NCBI GenBank assembly: GCA_937900695.1
Contig: CALCFD010000028.1
Coordinates: 1 to 64,000 of the forward strand
From: an uncultured Eubacterium sp.
Lineage (GTDB): Bacteria > Bacillota > Clostridia > Peptostreptococcales > Anaerovoracaceae
Reading direction: 5' to 3'
DNA: 64,000 nucleotides
Part shown: positions 34,121 through 41,852 of the stretch, piece after piece
Layout: each line of letters begins with the position of its first letter
How positions within the stretch are numbered: position 1 is the first letter of the stretch
Program-made: the position numbers and the translations under genes
The notes under the pieces: generated by a model
What the model was told of the DNA's origin: nothing
What the model saw: only the letters and a program-made list of their open reading frames with translations
Databases searched by the model: none

Positions 34121-34145
34121 TAATTCCTTAATATAAAGTTGTCAA
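34117..34145 (-). promoter_or_regulatory. Promoter of the marR-ABC exporter operon
   Basis: Minus strand: TTGACA (34145-34140), a 17-bp spacer and TAATAT (34122-34117). The -35 box is a consensus match and lies inside operator 2; the -10 box lies at the edge of operator 1. Confidence 0.8.
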
Positions 34146-34152
34146 TACAACC
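34138..34152 (-). promoter_or_regulatory. MarR operator 2
   Basis: GTTGT-CAAT-ACAAC repeats the core GTTGT-N4-ACAAC of operator 1, with centres about 37 bp apart. It covers the -35 box. Confidence 0.62.
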
Positions 34153-34206
34153 ATATAATTTCAAATATTAATAAAGTGTAATCTTTGTTAATTCTATATT
34201 TATATA

Positions 34207-34215
34207 TGCTATAAT
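34207..34215 (+). promoter_or_regulatory. Extended -10 promoter for the CmpB-like gene
   Basis: TGCTATAAT lies 24 nt before the ATG. A TTGTTA at 34185 is 19 bp upstream of the -10 box. Confidence 0.5.
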
Positions 34216-34238
34216 GGTTAGATGAATAAGGAGGAGAT

Positions 34239-35057
34239 ATGTTTACAGATTTACTTATGTACTTTTTTATATACGGCTTTTTAGGATGGATCTTAGAAGT
34301 TGTATTTCATGCTATAGTTCAGCAAAAGCTGGTAAATAGGGGATTTTTAAACGGTATGATATGTCCTATTTACGGAGTTGGCATGGTTATTTTAGTGTTA
34401 TTATTAAATCCCATAAAAGCAAGCTTAGTAAAGTTATTTTTTGGAGCGGCTATACTTTGCTCAGTACTAGAGCTTATAACCGGATTTGTCCTTAAAAAAA
34501 TATTTCATCAAAGATGGTGGGACTACAGCAGTGAAAGATTTAATTTAGGAGGCTATATATGCCTTGAATTTAGTGTATACTGGGGGATAGCAGGTGTTAT
34601 AGCTATAGACGGTATTCATCCGCTAGTAGTAAAGCTTATAAATTTACCGCCCCACTGGAGTATAACTTTAATGGTAAGCATCTTTTGTATTGTGCTTATA
34701 TTTGATATAATAGCAACTGTAATTTCTATTCGTGGATTGAATAAGGAAATTACCCATATTGACGAAATGGGCGATATGATAAAAGCAGTTTCAGATGAAA
34801 TTACCGAAATGCTTTATGATGGCTCAAAGGATGCTATGATGGCATTTGAAAAATATAAGCCGGAGTTTAAGCAAAAGAAAAAGGAACTTGCAGAGCTTAC
34901 TAAAAAAGCTGAAAACAAAAAGAAACATATTGCTCAAAATATGTCAAGAACTCAGAAGAGACTTATTAAAGCCTACCCAAACTTTGAAAACTTAAAGCAT
35001 GTGCAGGCTACAAGAGAAGTTAAGGAAAAATTATTTTCACATATTAAAAAAGACTAG
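34239..35057 (+). CDS. CmpB-like putative ABC transporter permease family membrane protein
   Basis: A 272-residue protein with five or six hydrophobic segments in the first ~170 residues. The family pattern is FFIYGFLGWILEVVFHAI, NRGFLNGMICPIYGVG and WWDYSSERFNLGGYICLEFSVYWG. The last ~100 residues are a charged, probably coiled-coil cytoplasmic tail rich in Lys and Glu. Pfam groups such proteins as putative ABC-transporter type IV, but no ATPase is adjacent and the function is unknown. GGAGG precedes the ATG. Confidence 0.75.
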   Translation: MFTDLLMYFFIYGFLGWILEVVFHAIVQQKLVNRGFLNGMICPIYGVGMVILVLLLNPIKASLVKLFFGAAILCSVLELITGFVLKKIFHQRWWDYSSERFNLGGYICLEFSVYWGIAGVIAIDGIHPLVVKLINLPPHWSITLMVSIFCIVLIFDIIATVISIRGLNKEITHIDEMGDMIKAVSDEITEMLYDGSKDAMMAFEKYKPEFKQKKKELAELTKKAENKKKHIAQNMSRTQKRLIKAYPNFENLKHVQATREVKEKLFSHIKKD

Positions 35058-35071
35058 AAGGAGACAGTTAA

Positions 35072-36289
35072 ATGTTAAAAATTGGAGAAAGAATTTGTGA
35101 ATATGTAAAGCACTACACAACTTCAGACGGAAGTACAGGAGTTATTCCTAGTACACCAAGACAGAGAGATTTTGCAGAATTTCTAAAAAAAGAATTGGAA
35201 GCTATGGGAGTTAAGGATGTTATAGTAGATGAAAAATCATTTCTAATGGCAAAAATCCCTGCAAACACAGATAAGCCATTGCCAAAGGTAGGCTTTATCG
35301 CTCACCTTGACACTGCGCCAGATGCTCCAGGAGAAAACGTTAAGCCTCAGATTCATGAAAACTATGATGGAGGCCTAATTGAAGTAGGCAATGGCGTTGT
35401 AATCGACCCTGCAGTTTCTACAGATTTACAAAAGTACAAGGGCCACGATATTATCACTTCAGATGGAACAACTTTACTTGGAGGAGACGATAAGGCTGGC
35501 ATCGCAGCGATTATGACTGCAGCAGAATACTTTATTAACAACCCTGATGTAATTCATGGAGATATTTGCATCGCATTTACACCTGATGAAGAAATCGGTG
35601 AAGGTGGAGATCACTTTAATGTTGAAGCTTTTGGAGCAGATTTTGCCTACACTATTGACGGTGAGCTTATAGGCGAATTTAACTGTGAAACTTTCAATGC
35701 TGCAGAGGCTACAGTTATTGTAAATGGCCACAATGTTCATCCAGGAAACGCTAAGGGCAAGATGATAAATGGCTGTGATATTGCTTGTGAAATCGCAACT
35801 ATGATGCCATTAGAAGAAAGACCAGAATACACAGAAGGTTACGAAGGATTTTTCCATCTTTGTGAGATGAATGGCGATGTTGAGCATGCAGAGCTAGTGT
35901 ATATCTTAAGAGACTTTTACAAAGATAAGCTAGAAGACAAAAAGGTTAGATTCCAGCAGATCATCGACAAGGTAAATGAAAAGTACGGACAGGGTGTAGT
36001 TGAGCTAGTTATTAAAGACGAATACTCAAACATGAAGGAGGTATTTGAAGGCAAGGAAGAAATTATTGCATACGCTAAAAAGGCTTATGAAGCTTGCGGC
36101 GTTGGATATGAGCTAGTTCCAGTAAGAGGCGGCACAGATGGCGCAAAGCTATCATTTAGAGGCCTTCCATGTCCTAATATTTTTACTGGTGGCAACAACT
36201 TTCACTCAGTAGCCGAATACCTTTCAGTAGAAGCTATGCAAAAGGCAAGCGATGTTATCGTTGAAATCGTAAAAAATATTGCTAAATAA
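35072..36289 (+). CDS. pepT: Peptidase T (tripeptide aminopeptidase)
   Basis: A 405-residue M20 metallopeptidase with the dizinc motifs HLDT, GGDDKAGIAAIM and DEEIGEG, the ligand Asp in YTIDGE and a C-terminal NFHS His. It removes N-terminal residues from tripeptides in the cytosol. AAGGAG precedes the ATG. Codon use is slightly GC-richer and more regular than its neighbours, as expected for a highly expressed gene. Confidence 0.94.
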   Translation: MLKIGERICEYVKHYTTSDGSTGVIPSTPRQRDFAEFLKKELEAMGVKDVIVDEKSFLMAKIPANTDKPLPKVGFIAHLDTAPDAPGENVKPQIHENYDGGLIEVGNGVVIDPAVSTDLQKYKGHDIITSDGTTLLGGDDKAGIAAIMTAAEYFINNPDVIHGDICIAFTPDEEIGEGGDHFNVEAFGADFAYTIDGELIGEFNCETFNAAEATVIVNGHNVHPGNAKGKMINGCDIACEIATMMPLEERPEYTEGYEGFFHLCEMNGDVEHAELVYILRDFYKDKLEDKKVRFQQIIDKVNEKYGQGVVELVIKDEYSNMKEVFEGKEEIIAYAKKAYEACGVGYELVPVRGGTDGAKLSFRGLPCPNIFTGGNNFHSVAEYLSVEAMQKASDVIVEIVKNIAK

Positions 36290-36313
36290 AAACATTTTTA
36301 TGAGGTGTTTATC

Positions 36314-36481
36314 ATGAGAGTTGATGAAAATTTATGCAGAGGCTGTAAAATGTGCCAAAGATATTGTAAGTCTGGTGCTATACGCGTAGTTGGCAGCATT
36401 GCTCAGATTGATTTAAATAAGTGCGTAGGATGTATGTTATGCGTAGGGGCCTGCACTTTTGATGCAATTAAATTAGATTAA
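36314..36481 (+). CDS. Short 2[4Fe-4S] ferredoxin
   Basis: A 55-residue protein with two C-x2-C-x2-C-x3-C sets (CRGCKMCQRYC and CVGCMLCVGAC), so eight cysteines for two [4Fe-4S] clusters. GAGGTG precedes the ATG, 24 nt after pepT. The Pro that often follows the fourth Cys of each motif is replaced by Lys and Thr, so it may differ in redox potential from clostridial ferredoxin. It is probably a small electron carrier or an orphan subunit; the partner is unknown. Confidence 0.82.
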   Translation: MRVDENLCRGCKMCQRYCKSGAIRVVGSIAQIDLNKCVGCMLCVGACTFDAIKLD

Positions 36482-36490
36482 ATTAAAAAT

Positions 36491-36517
36491 AAAAAGCTCG
36501 CTTGTTGGTGGGCTTTT
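36491..36517 (+). terminator. Terminator after pepT-ferredoxin
   Basis: AAAAAGCTC / GGGCTTTTT around a 9-nt loop (one T-G pair), then further T. Confidence 0.82.
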
Positions 36518-36602
36518 TTTAGCTTTAAAATTATATAGTTTAAAAACTGTAATTAATTTATAATTAGATAAAAAGATAATAAATAATGTGAGGAGGAAGT
36601 AT

Positions 36603-38540
36603 ATGAAAAAACGTTTATTAGCAATAACTATGTCTTTGCTTGTAGCAGTTTTATTTGTACCTTCCTTATCTTTTGCATCAACTGATGTTGCAGAAGTAGA
36701 GGGAGTAAAGTATCAAACGGTAAAAGAAGCTATAGCTAACGCCAATGAAGGTAGCACTATTAAGCTTATTTCAGATGTAACAGAAGATGTAAATCTAAAT
36801 AAAAATGTTACATTAGATGGTGGCGGCAAGTACACTATTTCAGGTGCTACAGCTATAAGTGCTGGCAAGCTTACATCAGTTATTCTTAAGCCAAATAGCT
36901 CAAATAAAAGTGGCACTATATTATCTATCGGTAGCGGAGAAAAGATAGATATAACAATGGAAAAGGTTACAGTTAACTATTCTGTTACTAATAGAAGTGG
37001 AGGAAGCGCATCTACAGTAAGTGGTAATAAAGCTAATATAGTTATTAATAACTGTAACTTTATAAATGAGCCTAAGGATATAGGCGATGGTTATGATGTT
37101 AAAGAATGGTCATATGGACTATATATCAATGGCCAGCATGATGAAGGCAAAATTACTTTTATAAACAGTACTTTCAATGGAGCATTTAGAACTATGATTC
37201 CAAGTGCTAGTGGAAACATGGTAATAGAAAACTGTAATTTTATTAACAAAGTAGCTACAGTTCACGATGGTCCAACAAGTGGAGCTTAGAAAGAAGCAAC
37301 TTCTTTAACAACTTCAAAAGCAGAAAATAATAAAATTGTAGTTAAAGGAAGTAATTTTGACAATGCAGGTGCTATTTACATGCAGACTAATATTACTTTT
37401 GAAAATAATACAGTAGCATTTGACAAATATGAACACTATATACAGGCCTCAGGCAGAATAAAGAAGACTGTTGACTTTAGTAAAAACAAGTTTGTATTAG
37501 GTGAAAATTCTCTTGTATCTATAGATATTCCAATATCTCCAATTATTTATCCTGCAGGCCAAGAAGCGGTAAGTTACTGGACTTGGGCAGATACTCCAGA
37601 AGACAAGAGACCGGATAATTACAATGATTATAAATACAAATATAACGAAGATAAAACTATAACATTTATGCCTCAATCAGACATAGCCTTAGATCAGTTT
37701 TTCAATCAGAATAAGGGAAACTTTCAGGTAAGAAATAGCGACAAAGTTCTTATTGAAAAAGACTTAAAAATCGACAACTTAAACATTCCTGAAAATACTG
37801 ATATAACTTTTGAAGTAGCTAAAAATGGATCACTTACAATTGCAGAAGATTTAGCTGTAAATGGTAATCTAAAAATAGATGGTAATGGCGGTTTAAATAT
37901 GCCAAGAGGTTTAAATGCTAAAATCGGTTCTAAAGGTCGCTTAGCTGTTGGTAACGATATAGATATGACAAATAACTGTGACATTAACAATAGCGGTCAG
38001 GTTGATATTCCAGATAATGTTAAAGGCGACGGAAACATAACAGGTGATGGAACAATGCAGATAAACCACCAAGCCATTCGCATAGCAGCAGTAAAAGCAA
38101 CTTGCGATACTGCCGGCAATATAGAATACTGGCACTGTGCAAACTGCGATAAATACTACAAAGACGCGGATTTAACAGTGGAAATTGCAAAGGAAGACAT
38201 TGTAATCAAACCTCTTGGACACAAGGGAGTTAAGGTTGAAGCTAAAGCTCCAACAAAGACAGAAGCTGGAAACTCAGAATACTGGTACTGCCCAGTGTGC
38301 GACAAATACTTTGCAGACGAAGCTTTACTTAAGGAAATTTCAAAAGAAGATACTGTTATTGCTGCGCTAGGAAATGTAGATACTGATACAGATGCAGATA
38401 ATGGCAAGGTTGAAGCTGATAAGGAAGACGAAAAAGATAAAAACCAGACTCAGACTTCGGACCCAGTAAGCGTAGGATTTTTACTTGCAGCACTTGGTGC
38501 ATCAAGCACAGGTCTTGTGGCTTTAAAGAGAAGAAAATAA
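36603..38540 (+). pseudogene. Secreted surface protein gene interrupted by an in-frame TAG
   Basis: One reading frame from the ATG at 36603 (after GGAGG) to 38540 is broken only by TAG at 37287 (codon 229); the 30 codons after it are open and lead into the second half. The whole would be 645 residues. It has a signal peptide ending near residue 25 (SFA-S), a beta-helix-like N-terminal part (YQTVKEAIANANEGSTI...), a middle part, two ~48-residue modules each with two C-x2-C-type pairs (YWHCANCDKYY, YWYCPVCDKYF), an acidic stretch and a C-terminal anchor: QTSDPVSVG, hydrophobic run, KRRK. A recent nonsense mutation is likeliest; readthrough or a read error are alternatives. Function unknown, perhaps adhesion. 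Confidence 0.77.
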
Positions 38541-38550
38541 ATTGAATATA

Positions 38551-38579
38551 AAAAAGGGAGATTCCAAGGCGGAATCTCC
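38551..38579 (-). terminator. Bidirectional terminator between surface protein and yaaA
   Basis: GGAGATTCC / GGAATCTCC with a 5-nt loop. On the minus strand T6 follows and the stem reaches the last base of the yaaA stop codon; on the plus strand only an AT-rich tail follows. Confidence 0.83.
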
Positions 38580-39322
38580 TATTTATTTATAAATACTAAT
38601 TTTGTATCAGTTGAAAAGTCGCTATTAAAGGTGTAGTTTAAAAGATTGAATTTCTTTATTTCTTCCACATTTGTAACGTTATTTTTAGCCATAAATCTAA
38701 CCATTTCACCGCGGGCCATTTTGGCGTAAGTTCCCTTTTGAACCACTTTGCCATTGGAAATTTGGCCAAATACTATATCGATTATCACATCATCTTTTTT
38801 CTTGTATTTTGTGATGACTTTTGAGTATTCTTTAGATGCTAGGTTTATTATGGTTTTGCTTTCATCTATTACATGATTGTAAAGTTTATCTCCCCAAAAA
38901 TCGTACAGGTTGCTAAAGTTGTCAACTTGAAGAGGTGCTTGCATCTCAAGGCGGTATGGCGTAATACCATCCATAGGCTTAAGAGCGCCATACATTGCTG
39001 AGAGAATATAAAGATTATTTTGCACGTAATTTAGCATCTTATCTTCAAATACAGCAGGGGCCATATATTTAAAAGCGATACCTTCATAAGCTAAAATTGC
39101 AGGTGTTAAGCCTTTTGTTAAATCCATATTTGAAAAGCGATGGAAGTTTTCATCTGTAAGTTTATCGTTGGTTTTCCATAGCTTTTGAGCCTGATCATAT
39201 GATAGCTTTTGAACTTCTGACTTAATAATTTCAGCCTCATTTATAAATGCTGGACTTGATGTGGCAGGTAGACTTTTAAAATCCTCTTTCATTTTTTTAG
39301 TGGGAGAAATTATTATTTTCAT
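38579..39322 (-). CDS. yaaA: Peroxide stress protein YaaA
   Basis: A 247-residue DUF328/YaaA protein: MKIIISPTKKM at the start, FNGDVY-like region replaced by YEGIAFKYM, ALKPMDGITPYRLEMQ, LYDFWGDKL and MARGEMVRFM. In E. coli YaaA lowers intracellular iron during peroxide stress. It starts at the base next to the bcp stop, so the two are one operon and share an oxidative-stress role. Confidence 0.9.
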   Translation of the reverse strand: MKIIISPTKKMKEDFKSLPATSSPAFINEAEIIKSEVQKLSYDQAQKLWKTNDKLTDENFHRFSNMDLTKGLTPAILAYEGIAFKYMAPAVFEDKMLNYVQNNLYILSAMYGALKPMDGITPYRLEMQAPLQVDNFSNLYDFWGDKLYNHVIDESKTIINLASKEYSKVITKYKKKDDVIIDIVFGQISNGKVVQKGTYAKMARGEMVRFMAKNNVTNVEEIKKFNLLNYTFNSDFSTDTKLVFINK

Positions 39323-39784
39323 TTATAGTTCCTCCAAGATATCAAGCATCTGCTGAGGGTTATCTGCGGATTTAACTTTTTCTAAAGCCTTTATAATTAC
39401 ACCTTCTTCGTCTATTAGATAAGTTGTTCTAACAATACCCATGGAAACTTTGCCGTAAAGCTTTTTTTCTTTCCAAACATCGTAGGCTTTTATAGTTTCA
39501 AGTTCAGGGTCTGCAAGAAGTGTAATATTTAAATTTTGCTTTTCTTCAAATCTTTTGTGTGAAGCAACGGTATCTTTGCTGATTCCAATTACTACAGCTC
39601 CTTTTTCTTCAAAATCAGGTTTAAGTTGAGTAAATCCGCAAGCCTGCTTAGTACATCCTGCTGTATTATCTCTTGGATAAAAATAAAGGATAACCTTTTG
39701 TCCTTTGTATTGAAAAAGTGTATGTATGTCTCCATTTTGATCTGGTAATGAAAAATCTGGAGCTTTTGTTCCTATTTCTAACAT
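39323..39784 (-). CDS. bcp: Thiol peroxidase, Bcp/PrxQ-type peroxiredoxin
   Basis: A 153-residue peroxiredoxin. The peroxidatic Cys is in TAGCTKQACGF and the resolving Cys is five residues later, the PrxQ arrangement. Start is the ATG at 39784, 8 nt after GGAGG; the reading frame is open further upstream but with no binding site. It reduces peroxides with thioredoxin; the TrxB-like protein at 57937 could supply electrons indirectly. First gene of bcp-yaaA. Confidence 0.92.
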   Translation of the reverse strand: MLEIGTKAPDFSLPDQNGDIHTLFQYKGQKVILYFYPRDNTAGCTKQACGFTQLKPDFEEKGAVVIGISKDTVASHKRFEEKQNLNITLLADPELETIKAYDVWKEKKLYGKVSMGIVRTTYLIDEEGVIIKALEKVKSADNPQQMLDILEEL

Positions 39785-39844
39785 AATAATTACCTCCATA
39801 AATAAGATATATATATTATACACAAATTAATATCTTTTAAGCAA

Positions 39845-39995
39845 AAAAACAATGGTCTTTTAGACCATTGTTTTTTAATGCTTATATAAAATATTTAATC
39901 ATATTAAAAGAGCTTAGTTAGAAGGAAGCTTCCTGTAAGAGGAATAGAAAACCTCCTTCAAGATTTTTATTTAGTAGAACAAAACTATCTATGTC
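39845..39995 (-). ncRNA. Candidate small RNA, tandem copy 1
   Basis: Minus-strand unit running from a -10-like TACTAA (40007-40002) to the terminator stem ACAATGGTC / GACCATTGT (39871-39849) and T-run. It shares with copies 2 and 3 the block AGTTTTGTTCTACTAAAT, then CTTGAAGGAGG, a GAAGGA/TCCTTC hairpin and the sequence ATAAGCAT before the terminator. No conserved open frame is present. Orientation is inferred: conservation starts at the -10 box and ends at the terminator. The 5' end is approximate. Confidence 0.62.
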
Positions 39996-40036
39996 TTTAT
40001 TTTAGTACAAAAAGTTATAAAGTGATATAGTAATTT

Positions 40037-40054
40037 ACGATATGGAGTTATCGT
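40037..40054 (-). promoter_or_regulatory. Dyad operator upstream of sRNA copy 1
   Basis: ACGATA-N6-TATCGT, a perfect inverted repeat ending 30 nt (counted from TATCG) before the copy 1 -10 box. The next bases, AAATTACTATATCA, are shared with copy 2. The position suits a LysR-type activator; no -35 box is visible. Confidence 0.6.
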
Positions 40055-40106
40055 AAAAACCGATTGCTATAGGAAAATAATAATTTAACTTATAACTCTT
40101 TTATAA

Positions 40107-40260
40107 AATAAAAACAGTGGTTAAAAAACCACTGTTTTAAAAATGCTTATGTAAAATATTTAATCATATTAAAGAGCTTAATTTAGAAGGAAGCTTCATG
40201 TAAGAGGAATAGGAAACCTCCTTCAAGATTTTTATTTAGTAGAACAAAACTATTTATGTT
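40107..40260 (-). ncRNA. Candidate small RNA, tandem copy 2
   Basis: Closest relative of copy 1. -10-like TACTAA at 40272-40267; same core blocks; terminator AAAACAGTGGTT / AACCACTGTTTT (40138-40111). Compared with copy 1 the stem has changed A-T to G-C and C-G to T-A pairs with pairing kept, which supports selection on RNA structure. The 5' end is approximate. Confidence 0.62.
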
Positions 40261-40302
40261 TTTATTTTAGTACATAAATCGCAATATTGATATAGTAAAT
40301 TT

Positions 40303-40318
40303 CGATAACCTGCTATCG
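40303..40318 (-). promoter_or_regulatory. Dyad operator upstream of sRNA copy 2
   Basis: CGATA-N6-TATCG, ending exactly 30 nt before the copy 2 -10 box, followed by AAATTTACTATATCA as at copy 1. Confidence 0.6.
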
Positions 40319-40394
40319 CTAAAAACGATCATAAATGCTTTATTAGTAATAGAAAATATAATAACTTGTATTTTAGCATATTTGGATACAAAAA

Positions 40395-40550
40395 AATTAA
40401 GAAACAGTGGACCGTAAAAACCACTGTTTCTTAATAAATGCTTATGTAAAATATTTATTATATTAAAGAGCGTTGTTAGAAGGAAGCTACATAAAGAGGA
40501 ATTTGAGCCTCCTTCAAGATTATTTTATTTAGTAGAACAAAACTATCTGT
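40395..40550 (-). ncRNA. Candidate small RNA, tandem copy 3
   Basis: The most diverged copy: -10 TATAAT at 40562-40557, the same AGTTTTGTTCTACTAAAT and CTTGAAGGAGG blocks, a changed loop region, and a longer terminator TTAAGAAACAGTGG / CCACTGTTTCTTAA (40434-40397) followed by T7. It lies next to the LysR gene and diverges from it. The 5' end is approximate. Confidence 0.6.
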
Positions 40551-40595
40551 ATTTTTATTATACATCAATATAACAAAAAATGCTATAGGAAATTT

Positions 40596-40623
40596 CGTTT
40601 GTTGCATATCGGAAATATTGATA
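40596..40623 (-). promoter_or_regulatory. Operator between sRNA copy 3 and the LysR gene
   Basis: On the plus strand CGTTT-N6-TATCG is merged with TATCGGAAATATTGATA, a T-N11-A type semi-palindrome. It is 33 nt from the copy 3 -10 box and 15 nt from the LysR extended -10, so it could serve activation of the RNA and autoregulation of LysR together. Confidence 0.55.
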
Positions 40624-40637
40624 AATATATATTTAAG

Positions 40638-40646
40638 TGTTATAAT
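40638..40646 (+). promoter_or_regulatory. Extended -10 promoter of the LysR gene
   Basis: TGTTATAAT, 37 nt before the ATG, just downstream of the TATCGGAAATATTGATA site. Confidence 0.55.
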
Positions 40647-40683
40647 TTAGAGAAATTGAGATTATGTATTATTAAATAAGAAG

Positions 40684-41646
40684 GTGAAGAATATGAAATT
40701 TGAACAGCTTGAGCAATTGATAAAGATAAAAGAATGCGGATCTATAAGTAAGGCTGCAATAAATTTACACGTGGCCCAGTCTACACTGAGTGCTTCGATT
40801 AAAAATTTGGAAGATGAGCTAGGATGCCAGCTAATAGAAAGAGATAGTAAAGGAGTATCCTTGACTCCTATGGGTATTGAAGTTTATAACCAAGGAAGAT
40901 CGATTTGTGAGCAGGTGTATAATATGAAAAAAAGTCTTCATACGGATGTTGAAGGGGATATGGTTCTTTCAGTTTCTAATAACTATAGTGTAATAGGGAA
41001 AGATATATTTATAGAACTTTATAATAAGTACAATGGAAAGCACTGTAGATTTAAAATTCAGGAGTGCTCCGTTACAGAAGCTATAGAAAATGTAGCATCA
41101 GGAATGTCAGAAGTAGGTCTTGTACGATTTCCTGTAGATAATAGAGAAATTCATTTAAGAACTATGAAACGTCAAAGTGTGGAATATCATTTTATAGACA
41201 AGAAGGTTATGTGCGTAGTAATAGGGAAAAATAATCCATTTTATAAGATTGAAACAAACAAAATTAAGCTTGAATATTTAAATCAGTTTCCTTTTGCAGG
41301 ATATTATGCAGAGGAAGCAGATGTAATATATGAAAGACTAGTAAATAAAAATGAACGAGTAAAGGAAAATATATCTGTTGGAAGTGTAGAGCATCTTAAA
41401 GAAGTAATTAGAAAAACAGATGCATTTATGCTTGATGTGTATAAGGAAAGAGATTTTAATAGTGAATGGTATGAAGGTCTTAGATATATTCCTATTGAAC
41501 CTCGAGTTTATTGTGAGTTTGGATGGATAACAAAAAAAGGTAAAAATATCAGCAAAATAGCCAACGAATATGTAACAACTCTTGAAGAGCATTTTAGAGA
41601 ATATTGGGCTAACAAAGATTTAGAAGAAATTGAAGAAATTTTGTAG
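40684..41646 (+). CDS. LysR-family transcriptional regulator
   Basis: A protein of about 320 residues. The N-terminal winged helix is typical (MKFEQLEQLIKIKECGSISKAA, VAQSTLSASIKNLEDELG, SLTPMG), followed by a ligand-binding domain of two periplasmic-type lobes (residues ~90-300). An ATG at 40684 and another at 40693 are in frame; AAGAAGGTGAAG precedes, and 40693 (MKFEQL) is the better-spaced start. It stands alone, with sRNA-like units on both sides carrying similar dyads, so it is the obvious candidate regulator for them. The effector is unknown. Confidence 0.87.
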   Translation: MKNMKFEQLEQLIKIKECGSISKAAINLHVAQSTLSASIKNLEDELGCQLIERDSKGVSLTPMGIEVYNQGRSICEQVYNMKKSLHTDVEGDMVLSVSNNYSVIGKDIFIELYNKYNGKHCRFKIQECSVTEAIENVASGMSEVGLVRFPVDNREIHLRTMKRQSVEYHFIDKKVMCVVIGKNNPFYKIETNKIKLEYLNQFPFAGYYAEEADVIYERLVNKNERVKENISVGSVEHLKEVIRKTDAFMLDVYKERDFNSEWYEGLRYIPIEPRVYCEFGWITKKGKNISKIANEYVTTLEEHFREYWANKDLEEIEEIL

Positions 41647-41663
41647 TTTAAGTATAAATATGA

Positions 41664-41810
41664 TATAAAAAAAGAAAGATGGTTAAAGCCATCTTTCTTT
41701 TATATAATAAATGATTTTAAGTCGGAAAAGAAAATGCCTATTTATAATTATATACCTCGAAACAAAATAGGGAGATTATCTAGGGGTGTATATACAGGCA
41801 TTTTCATGTT
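41664..41810 (-). ncRNA. Candidate small RNA, fourth unit, different sequence
   Basis: Minus strand, between a -10-like TATTAT (41822-41817) and the terminator AAAGAAAGATGG / CCATCTTTCTTT (41700-41671) with T7. The interior folds into a long stem GAAAATGCCT / AGGCATTTTC with an inner TATATAC / GTATATA helix; the loop carries C-rich CACCCCT and CTCCCT, potential pairing sites for Shine-Dalgarno sequences. No plausible open frame. The terminator also serves LysR from the other side. The 5' end is approximate. Confidence 0.52.
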
Positions 41811-41852
41811 TTAAGTATAATACTACCTAAAACCTTTTGCAATAGTTAGTAT

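Noticed and set aside
34239..35057. CmpB-like protein as a subunit of the neighbouring ABC exporter
   Set aside because: It is on the opposite strand with its own promoter, and the exporter halves already contain their membrane domains.
40190..40215. Small peptide (ATGAAGCTTCCTTCTAA) after GGAGG in tandem copy 2
   Set aside because: The ATG is AGG in copy 1 and is followed at once by TAG in copy 3, so it is not conserved as a coding sequence.
39843..40563. The repeated blocks as a CRISPR array or IS-related repeats
   Set aside because: The repeats are ~160 bp with ~100-bp diverged spacers, three copies, no short identical repeats, no cas genes and no transposase or target-site duplication.
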